From Mikania micrantha (lineage: Eukaryota; Streptophyta; Magnoliopsida; Asterales; Asteraceae): a DNA stretch of 64,000 nucleotides. Location of the stretch: positions 43,831,399-43,895,398 of the forward strand of contig CM018691.1 of the NCBI GenBank assembly GCA_009363875.1. Reading direction: 5' to 3'. A program made the translations under genes and the position numbers. Of the stretch, positions 22,962-32,350 are shown piece after piece. Under the pieces are notes generated by a model that worked only from the letters and a program-made list of their open reading frames with translations, did no database searches and was not told where the DNA came from. Position 1 is the stretch's first letter. Every line of letters starts with the position of its first letter.

Positions 22962-23765
22962 TCAAAGATGCTGACAGAGCAACAGCCATCTCCATGGTAG
23001 TAGGATGGGCAGGTATCTCATGCCCTTGGATACAAGACGGCAGTCCACCAACATACCGCTCGATCCTCTTCTCAAGTGTTGGCACCACGTCCGGTGCCAA
23101 AGTAGCCAACTCGTGAAATCGGGTGGTGTAGGCCAGATGCCCAGCACCAATCTTAGTTCCTTGGGCAAAACTCTGCCCTCAGTGTCGCCTTGAAATCATC
23201 CTAAGGGATGGACAGAGCCTCATCTCTGCCCCTAGTTTGAACTTGAGCGTTCCACCAAGTTAACGCTCTCTTGTTGAATGAACCAGCAGCATATCTTACT
23301 TTGTGCTGATCAGGACAGCCACTAATATCAAGAGTCGTTTCCATCTTCTCGATCCATTGGATCAATCCGACGGCACTCTCACTGCCACTGAAACTCGATG
23401 GCTTACATCCTACAAAATTCTTGTATGAGTAGTCCTGATGATGGCGGTTATTACCACTGCCTTCTCCAGATGAGTTGGATTTGTTGTTACTATTGTTGCT
23501 GTTAATCCTGTTCATCATCTCCGGGATTACATCCCTCAGTTGACTGGTGCCAGTGCTATAGTAGAAGGATCCAACTGATGAACAGGTGGCAGAGGAGGAG
23601 GTGGAGGTGATTGTACAGGAGAATCAGATGGTGATGTGTCGAGGAGTGTGGTGCTGAATCATGTGGTGGTGGTGGCAGTAAAGCTGGTGGTGGTCTTCTC
23701 GGCGGGATTCTGATCATAACCGAAAGAAAATCGGTTAGTGCAGTGATCATATGCAGAAGACACAT
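22962..23765 (-). pseudogene. Gypsy-2 gag (capsid), frameshifted
   Basis: 23765-23556 is a proline- and histidine-rich N-terminal stretch (IPPRRPPPALLPPPPHD). 23518-23201 is the capsid part (NFVGCKPSSFSGSESAVG, LIQWIEKMETT, RALTWWNAQVQTRG), recognisable as plant gypsy retrotransposon gag. After a stop at 23201 the capsid continues with stops and frame changes to about 22962. Confidence 0.82.
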
Positions 23766-23867
23766 GCAAATAGAATCCTATGTCATATGATCTCTACATG
23801 AGGGTCCCTAGGTTATAGTCTCGGCCAAACCGTTTAAATAATATGACCTATATTTCTCTATAACCAT

Positions 23868-23880
23868 GGCTTTGATACCA
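23868..23880 (-). promoter_or_regulatory. Gypsy-2 primer binding site
   Basis: Minus-strand TGGTATCAAAGCC, 3 nt inside the 5' LTR. It is complementary to the 3' end of initiator methionine tRNA except for one base (A where Gypsy-3 has G). Confidence 0.85.
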
Positions 23881-23883
23881 ATC

Positions 23884-26800
23884 TGTCACACCCCAAGCCA
23901 GCGGGATGGATCGACTTTCCCGCCGGGCGGAAGGTTCCCGGGGCGCGATATCATTGTGATACTCGAAATGATCAGATTGTTTACATAGCACATGATAAAT
24001 AAATGAGAAATGCTAACATGACAATTAAATAGAATTACAAAGTCAAATTACATTGTTTCCTCATAATTTAACTAAGTAAATCTAATCAAAAGAATCGATG
24101 AGTTTATATCTTGTATCTGTACAAGATATACAAAAGATGATTCACTGCTTTGTCATTTCAAAAGTATGATCACATAAAATATAGCTAGGTCTTCTAAAAG
24201 TCCACTAGCTATGTTCTTGAATATGGCAACTACACCTGTTTGTCACGTGCGAAAAACATGCATTTAAACAAGTCAACACTAGGTTGGTGAGTTCATAAGT
24301 TTGATAATTGAAAACCTTGAATGTTCGCATACACAATCAGAATGTCATTTATGTTACTTGTATGTTGTTTGATTCACCCGTTCACCCAATGGCTTCCCCA
24401 TAGTTATATTTACAAGTAATATCTCATCCTAGTAGTTATGCTTATATATAGGGCATATGTAGGGGAACCAAGCCCCAGCCAACATCCCACCACATAACTA
24501 ACAGAACTCCACACTACTTGTAATACAACTATCGATATCCATTTCCATTTCACCTGTTCATTTCGTTTGCAAATCACCTGTTGTATCATGTGTAGAATAA
24601 TATAATAATAGGGGTTTAGTTATCAAACCAAAGTATTGATAAACCCTTTGTGTATTAAAGATATTAGATTAATTTAATCTGATCCTTGTATTATTCTATT
24701 ACTTGTGGGGTTAACTGTTAATCACTTTTAAATATTAAGAGTGTTAGTTAACCAATTGTTATTCGTTCTCAACTTGAAGTGCATAGAACCTAAAAGGAAT
24801 CCATTGCAATCCTCACATAATCAGATTACAATATATCCGATTCACCTCCATCACTTTGTGTAACCATAGACCTCATCGAAACGGTTACAAGTGTTATAGC
24901 TTTAGAGAATAAATTCCTCAGTCTACTAGTCAACAGGTAACAATGGATTAATTACAATTATAACTGCAGATTAATATCACCATGTGTCGCTTTCCCGACC
25001 CTAACTTGAGTAGCTATATCACCAGTCATACGTTACCGGCCAAAGATTGAGTACGATCAACATACTAGCCCTACAAGCTAGAGGTTTGTCAAATCTATGG
25101 TACCACTATGCTATCGTCGGTTTAGTCACGTCAAACTAACTAGTCAGCGATTTATGAAAGGGACTTACAATGATCATCTTAAATACATGGCACATGATTG
25201 AAATAATATAATGCAGATAGTTCGATAGTATTCAATTGTATTGTGTTCATCAATGTTGTTTGTTCTCAATGTTGTATGTTCTCGTTGTTATTAAAAAAGT
25301 TACATAAGAACTTGTCTTATTACATTATGTTAATTGTTGTGTGAACGATGTTGTTATCATGAAATTACATTTCATGATCATCATTCATGTTGTTCCATAT
25401 AGTCACATGTTGTCACTAAGCTGTGGTAAGAACTAGTCATACTACACTTAATCGACTCAGGTGGTGGATGATTCTTGTTTCATGTTATCTTGTAATATGC
25501 GTTGAGTTCTAAGCTAAGTGTTATAAGAACATGTCTTATTACACTTACCTAACTCTGGTATTGAATGATATTATGAAGATGTGTTATCTTCATATCATTC
25601 ATGTGTTTTGTTCTTGTCATCGTGTTCACCTGTGATTAGCTCAATGTTCGTTCTTTTAAGAATAACTATGTGTTATAAGATATAATCTTACAACTATGTT
25701 ATTCTATTGTCTTGATGAGTTATGAAATTATATTTTCATATTCATCTTAGTTATCCCTGTCATAACATGATCATACAAGCATGCATACAATGATAAATTA
25801 TAATAAGTCAAGCAATATTATCTAATCAAAGTATAAGCAATATGTTATGCTGAAACTTTTAAATAAATAAAAGTAAGCATGTTTCTCAGCCCCGAGAGTT
25901 AAAAATCAGATAAGATTAGAAAATGGGCGTATGAACTCACCTTGTAGTATTTGTGGTTGACTTAGCTTAAACAAGAAATGCACGCGCTCTTGATTGTACT
26001 TGTAGTTGTGTTCACGATCCTGTATTGATTTCATGTTTGTTGTAATTCGTAAGTATAAGTCGTATGGATTTGTGCACGTGTATGTGTTAGCCCTAACTTG
26101 GTTATCACCCCTGGGTTTTGGTCATCATTCGGCCCGATTCATTTGAACTAGAATTTATTAACACTTAGTCAATTTAGTTTGAGTTTAGTGTATAATTGTA
26201 GTTTATGACTAAGGACTAGATCTTCATTACTTCTTCTTGCCTTTAACTTAATCTTGTAAAGATTTAGTGACTTAGTTGTCATTAGTTGTTTTAACCCAAC
26301 ACCCATCACTTTCGTAATAAAACCATGGTTACTAAATCCAATTTCCATGACCTATGATTTCGTTCATTGACCTTTATGTTCCATGTAGGTTAAATTCTAA
26401 AACATGGCCCAAACTAAATAGTGTTGGGCCTAACCGAGCATCTTGGGCCAAATGAATTAAATGGGCCGAACGTGTGGGTCAAGTCTTGGGCCGAATTTCC
26501 TTCTGGGCCGAATAGGAGAGATGGGCCAAATTGAGTGGGCCGCATGAGTTGTGTGGGATGGATAAGTGGACCAAAAGATTGCTGCTGGCCAATAGGTGCT
26601 CTTGGGCCCAATCCTTCGAACCTTTTTGGGTTGCCTAGGTTCGGTGGTTCCCTGATTTGAACAAACTAAGTTCGTTTCCCCCTTGCTAGGGTTTGCCTAG
26701 CCAACTGGTTCGCATGTGTTGAGATTCGGCCAAAGGTTCGGTCAAGGTTCGTGCATGTATAGGTTGCATGATCGAAGGTTCGGCTCCTACATTGTTCGAC

Positions 26801-28050
26801 TCGTACATGGTTCGGTTGTGACTAGGAGGTTCGGCTAGGGTTCGCCCATGAGGGTTCGGTCCTGCATGATGGGTTCGTGGCCTTCTCATGCTCCGGTTGA
26901 TATGGAGGTTCGGCCACAGGCAATGGTTCGGCCTCCTTAAGGCTCCACCTTGAAGGTTCGGCCGTCCCCCTCTTGGCCCAGCTTGCTCACGAAGCTGTAA
27001 TCGGCCACCATCATCATGAACTCATAATTGTTGCAACCTGCTCTCACGAAAACGGTTGTGTGAAAGTGGGTTTCCTCATGGTTGTGTGATTCAAGGTGGG
27101 GCGAGGGTTAGCCGGTTAAGTGTGTGTCGACCAAGGTTGAGAAAACCCTATTTTTCGTGGGTTTCAAGCTTCATTACCTCAGATTTGGCTGGATAGAACT
27201 CCAGATTAGTTGTACTTCAGTGACGCATGGACACCAAGGAACGAGGGATATACGAAGATTTGAAGGTTTGTTCTTCTAAAGAGAGAGACAAACCGGGTTT
27301 GGGTGTTAGAGAGAGAGAAAGATGAGTGAAATGAGGATAAAAGGCCTCGTTTAGGGTTTAAATACCCCGAGGGCATTCGGGTTCGTTTCGGTTGTTTGGT
27401 TTACATCTTTTAAATAATGAATTAAATTTTGTTTATTTTGATGAGTTTCAAAATTGTAAAATAGAAAATATTATATTTTCTTAAATTCATTATCGTTCGT
27501 GTCGTTTTCGTTTTCGTTTTCGTTTCGTCAGAACGCGACACCATCGCGCGTATTCGTTCCAGTCATCATTTCAGAACGTTAAACTCACAGATATGTTCGT
27601 GTGAATCGTCACCCACGCAAACACACTGTCAGTTCGTTATTCTGAAATGACACTGCAATTATATTTTGAATTGTTTTTCCTCATTGACGGACTCAACTAA
27701 ACGTCATGTTTTCACATTGTTTTCGTACTGATTCATCGGCCATCTGATTCCTGTCATCTATGGATATCAGATCGCAACCGACATGTTCTTGTCACTACTT
27801 GAACACCGTTGTTTCTCTTGATTCGTTGTATTAACTGTACTTAGGTTTTCACCTAAACACAACAACTATTTTTTATCTTAAGTGTTGTACTTACAGTATT
27901 TATGTTTTCACATAAATACGTACAACTGTTTCTTGTATTTTGTATTCTGTTATACTAAACATTGTTCATATACTTGTATTTACACACAGTAAATAGTGAA
28001 AGTACACATACCGTGCAGACTTGCCGGACGATCTAATACTGGATGTCACA
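23884..28050 (-). repeat. Gypsy-2 5' LTR (4167 bp)
   Basis: Plus-strand edges TGTCACACCCC and GGATGTCACA. It is about 860 bp longer than its partner. The region 25555-28050 matches 16441-19108 closely. It has one hairpin-module copy (24433-24500), TGGGCC motifs (26400-26620), CCGAACCT cluster (26600-26960, minus sense) and the promoter near 27360-27375. Confidence 0.88.
24425..24510 (-). repeat. Hairpin module copy e (Gypsy-2 5' LTR)
   Basis: Minus-strand perfect stem TAGTTATG / CATAACTA (24500-24493 and 24440-24433) enclosing TGGTGGGATG, inner GGGC/GCCC pair and CCCTATATATAAG. Confidence 0.75.
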
Positions 28051-28310
28051 AGATGGGAGATTGAAGTTTAAAATTTACTACAACTCCTATTTTTGTTGAT
28101 AATACAGCTCCCATAGCCATAACTGAAAATCCAATTTCACACAAAAGAACTAAGCAAATTGACACAAGACATCATTTTCTTCGAGATTGTTCATAGAAAA
28201 AGTTAATCAAACTTTTAAAAGTAAACACAGTTGATAACATTGCTAATATTTTCACCAAGGCTTTTAATTCAGCTCGATTTCATCTCTTGTAGAAGGACTT
28301 CGGATGATCA
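28051..28310 (+). pseudogene. Copia-A RNase H, C-terminal part
   Basis: Immediately after Gypsy-2, a frame reads TPIFVDNTAPIAITENP, HKRTKQIDTRHHFLRD, and VDNIANIFTKAFNSARFH. This is the C-terminal part of copia RNase H, including the Asp in VDN and the TRHHFLRD box. It contains two stops (near 28066 and 28196). It completes the fragment ending at 15804. Confidence 0.87.
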
Positions 28311-30264
28311 ATTTTGAATGAAAATTTTTCAAAAATTACACTTGAAAGTTTATTTTTCATTTACTTGAAATTTTTTACTTTTATCTTCCAAGTTTTAATT
28401 TTTTAGAGGTTTATAAAATTTATATAAAATCTTTGAAAATTGAATCCAGACTTTATGAAAAAGGTAAGTAATTTGACTTATTCTGAATTAATATTTACTA
28501 AATTTTTAGAATTGAAGTTTATCAAATTATGTATAGGAAAATGAGAGAGTTTAATTTGTGTATTAAAGCATATAAGTGATATATGATTAAGTTGAACATC
28601 TTGATTTGATAAAAGGATAAGATTAGATACTTTGACTTAAGTGATACTAAGCAACAAATTAAATAAATGTCATAATTTAGTGGAATTTCCTTCTTAAAAT
28701 AGACTTGTACTAACTTAATTCAACAAAAATGGATTGAAAGTTGATATATATATACACACATATACACACAATATATGCCATCATTGATTTGTTAAAACAT
28801 ATTCTGAATTTTCTTTGTTATATGTCAATATAAACTAGGAAATTCATAGCATTCATTAATTCATATGCATAGTAATTATTATTTGTGTGTTCACAAACAC
28901 TAGTTCTCACAAGCGCATTACATTAAATTATTGATCTAAAAGGATTAATCAAAATAAAAAATATTCATTTCATTAATGTATTGTATATGTAAACAGATCA
29001 ATGGTTGTATATATTTTATCCTCACTAAATTCTAAGGTTCAATAGGTTAATATCTATTTAAGTGTGGGATCAATAGAATTTCTTGATTAATTAAATTACC
29101 TAAGTGAATAATGCTATTTTTTTTATTTTGTTATAATATTTTAAATTAAAACTGAATAATCAAATTGTAAGTTGTTCCTAATTTGATTATATTGTTTATG
29201 CGTTATTGTTCGATACATAGGTTAACATGATTCCTTTATTATGCATACTTTATTAATAAATTTTTTATTTTAAAAATCATAAAAATCATGATAAGGGTAG
29301 GTTCAATATGATTTCATATGGATCTTTTCAATGATTTTATCAAAAAGTTAAAAAGATTTTATTTTTAGTATATTTTATTAAACAAAAATTAAAAATATTT
29401 TACATTTCACCTTTGAAGTGTGTTTTTCTTATATTTTTCAAAAAAGGTGTTTTTGATGTTTATGTTTTGAAAATTTTAAGTTAAGTTAATTTTGAAAAAT
29501 TCAAAGTCATCGATATTGATAATATCGAGAGACAGGTTTGATGAAGCATCATCGATACTATTAATATCGATGATAAACAATGTCATCGATACAAATAGTA
29601 TCGATGATTGAATTTTGAATAAAAGCTTGTTGATACTATCAGTATCGACACAACAATATCGATAGTAACTGTGTGTTTTTCAGAGAGTTGTGTTATCTAT
29701 ATTGCTTAATTTTACATCATTTGAGTTGTGTTCTTTACCAGTGGTTATACATCATTTTGTGTTCAAAATGGCTGGTAATTATCATACTTTTAACTGTAAA
29801 ATCTAGTGTTTAATTCGATCGAACTTGTTGAAATTCCAAACTGCAAGTTTGAACAAATAACATGGAAATTCAAAGGACTTTTAGGTTAAAACCTTCAACC
29901 GGTGATTCTGTTGATAATTTAATTGTTTTTACATATTAATTTCATCTTAGTTAAAATTTTAAAATTTTGAATTTGAACTTGTTCATACATCAATACTATT
30001 AGTATCGATGGTATGATTCAAAATTTTTCTAAGTCTAAGTATTGATATTGTTCTCATTGATACTAGTAATATCAATACTACTTGTATTGATATTACTAGT
30101 ATCGATAGATATGAACTTCAAATTTTTCCATGTCTTGGTATCGATATTGAGAGTATCGATACTATTAGTATCAACGGTCCTATAATATCGATACTAATAG
30201 TATCTATGATTTTTACACTTAGAAATTTTTTAAATTTTTTTTTATTTTTAAAGTATTAATACTA
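28311..30264 (+). other. Copia-A non-coding spacer between pol and the env-like frame
   Basis: Very AT-rich and without a convincing gene. It holds a short AT/AC dinucleotide run (about 28746-28775) and, from about 29505 to 30215, a cluster of ATCGATACTA / TAGTATCGAT half-sites. A spacer in this position, before the 3' ORF, is usual for SIRE-type elements. Confidence 0.6.
29505..30215. repeat. Cluster of TATCGATA-type palindromic repeats
   Basis: At least 18 half-sites of the form (T)ATCGATA(CTA) or its complement, many arranged as facing pairs around TATTAGTA, for example near 29550, 29583, 30141 and 30181. The same unit recurs in the Copia-A LTR (46659-46706), which links the spacer to the LTR. 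Confidence 0.8.
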
Positions 30265-31602
30265 ATGTTTGTTTTTATTGTGCAATTGTTTTTAGGACAA
30301 AGGATGTACAATGACAAACATAACGTCATTGCTCTGCTTGATGAAGAGTTAAAGGAAGCCTCTAAGTTTGTGGATGTTCTTACTTTTCTAAAGAGATCCA
30401 GGATTTCTTATGCCATATCAGCTAATCCTATGATTTACATGAATTAGATTACTTCTTTTTAGGATAATGTTGTCTATGATTTTACTGCTCAGCCACCGGT
30501 CTCGAAGTCCAAGATTAATAATGAAGTGATTTAGTTTTTTGTGGAAGATAAGAGAGTTGCATTATAGTTCCAGGATTCTGATGATGATTCATTTACATTG
30601 CCAAATGATCTTATATATAGAGTGTTCGACCACATGGGATACAAGGGGGATTTCATTGCATCTCAGCTGGTAAAGAAATATTTGTTTGGACAATGGAGGT
30701 ATCTATTTCATGTGGTCATTATGTGCTTTTCCAATAGGAAATATGGAGTATATACTCTTTCAAGGCCATTTCAGCGCCTTATAGTTTCACTGGTATTGAA
30801 CAAACCATTCAATATCAGTCTGTTAATTTTTGATTACATGGTGAACTAGATTACAGCCACGAAGAAGGAAAGTTTTTTGCAATATCCAAGATTCTTGTCC
30901 ATTATCTTTGATCATTTGTTTCCACATATCAACCAAGCGGGTCATGTTATCAAGATAACTATTATGAACAAGAGGATCTTTGCATATTGCAGACCTAAAA
31001 GAGGGTTTAACACTGCAGATACTTCTTTATTTGGTCATGTGATGGATGTTGCCTATTGGAAGCCTGAAAATGAAGCCTAGTTTCATATAGATACTCATGT
31101 CGATCTACTGGTGTTGAACCTAAACCTCAACAAACATCCTTCGTATCTCAATTCACTGATGTTGCCACAACTACAACGCAACAAGTTTCTGAAGCAATTC
31201 ATAAAGAATATAAAGATCTTGATGTTGGTTTTGAAGGTCAAGTGCATGATGCTTCATCTACTGAATCTGATGATGATAATGATGATGATCATGGTGATTC
31301 AATTGTTGGCACTGTGTCTACAAGTAAAATTGTAGGCAAGAGGCAATATTCTGATATTATCTATCATGCACAACAAATGGAAGCTGCAAAGAAACATAAG
31401 AAATCCAATCATGACAATGATTCAGATTATGGCCTTCTGACATTGAATTTCATTTTGATTCACCTATACATACTTCACCATCTACTTCATCACCTTCACT
31501 AGCTTCTCCACCTCCCTCAAGTTCAGTTCCTATTCATACTACTCCACAAGTAACTCCTGTCGCACCTTCCTTTTCTCTCCAGACTTAAATTCTATTCTTA
31601 CT
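30265..31602 (+). pseudogene. Copia-A env-like 3' ORF, N-terminal part
   Basis: A single frame interrupted by stops covers VIALLDEELKEASKFVDVL, LKRSRISYAISANP, SFTLPNDLIYRVFDHMGYKG, LVKKYLFGQWRYLFHVVIM, LSRPFQRLIVSLVLNKPFN and YPRFLSIIFDHLFPHINQ. This is the conserved N-terminal part of the extra ORF of SIRE/Maximus copia elements, often called env-like; its true role is not established. In-frame stops include two TAGs within 20 codons near 30446-30465. A Ser/Asp/Pro-rich tail (31240-31600, frameshifted) follows. Gypsy-3 cuts it at 31603-31607; it resumes at 44772. Confidence 0.8.
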
Positions 31603-31607
31603 GATAG
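31603..31607 (+). repeat. Target site duplication GATAG, left copy
   Basis: Identical to 44767-44771; flanks Gypsy-3 directly. Confidence 0.95.
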
Positions 31608-31784
31608 TGTAACATCTGTGTATTCAGTCATGGAAGTCATAAACAGTGTTAGAAAAATGTGTATCTATGTTCAATCAGTCAATGTGATTCATATGTTCAT
31701 GATTGTGTTTGTGTGTGATAGGATCTTAATCAAATAGGAACAAGTATGTATTATTATTTACAGTCGATTTCGCTAGGCAAGAAC

Positions 31785-31915
31785 AGTATTGTACTATATC
31801 GAAACAGTGGTGGGACGGCGTCAGATAAGGCAGGTAGCTGGACTCTGGGGTATGCCCTATACATATACTGCGTTCGGTGTAATGAGATAGTGTTAGTGCG
31901 TAGTGTTTAGACGAA
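31785..31915 (+). repeat. Hairpin module copy a (Gypsy-3 5' LTR)
   Basis: Stem CTATATCGAA (31794-31803) with TTCGGTGTAA (31873-31882), nine pairs including two G-T; between them CAGTGGTGGGACGG, an inner GGCA/TGCC pair and CCCTATACATA. Confidence 0.75.
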
Positions 31916-32269
31916 TATTATGACAAACGAATTAATTAAACAAAATCGTAATACGTAAGCGAGACTCAGTATAGTTATGGGTGACGATCCATAATGATAC
32001 AAATGTTGAACTTATAATTACAAGTAAACGACAATAAATAAATAATACGATCGAAAAACGTACGCGATTGCGGGTATACACGTAATTGTATCTGTTTAAC
32101 GATCTGACAATGAACAAAGTGTAAAAATAATTAAAACAATTTATTTTACATTTTTACAATTTTGAAACTCATCAAATGATGAGAATAATAACAAATCTTT
32201 TACTTTAAAAACCGCGTAAAATACGCGTTACGCGACGAAAACGCGAACCGAGCAACCGAAACGAACCCG

Positions 32270-32350
32270 AATACCCCGAGGGTATATAAACACCAAATGA
32301 GAGTAACTCCTCTCATTTATTGCTGCCAACCCTCTCTCTCTCTAGAATTC
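32270..32350 (+). promoter_or_regulatory. Gypsy-3 5' LTR core promoter
   Basis: CGAATACCCCGAGGG is followed by TATATAAAC (32283-32291), then a CT-rich tract (CCTCTCTCTCTCTAG, 32331-32345) where initiation is likely. The same order is found in the 3' LTR (TATATAAAC at 42029-42037) and, on the minus strand, in Gypsy-2. Confidence 0.7.

Larger units (their letters stand above)
15805..28050 (-). mobile_element. Gypsy-2: full-length Ty3/gypsy (Tekay/Del-like) element nested in Copia-A RNase H
   Basis: On the minus strand: 5' LTR 28050-23884, PBS 23880-23868, gag, zinc knuckles, protease, RT, RNase H, integrase with chromodomain-like tail, polypurine tract 19121-19109, 3' LTR 19108-15805. Copia RNase H lies on both sides. 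No 5-bp target duplication is seen (CTGCA left, AGATG right), and the outer 636 bp of the left LTR do not match the right LTR closely, so the two ends may not come from a single insertion. All genes are disabled by stops or frameshifts. Confidence 0.9.

Noticed and set aside
31785..31915. Hammerhead ribozyme (retrozyme-like) explanation for the hairpin module
   Set aside because: The conserved CUGAUGA core is absent, and the GAAAC seen in copies a and d is not kept in b, c, e or f. Twister or HDV-like layouts also did not fit by eye.
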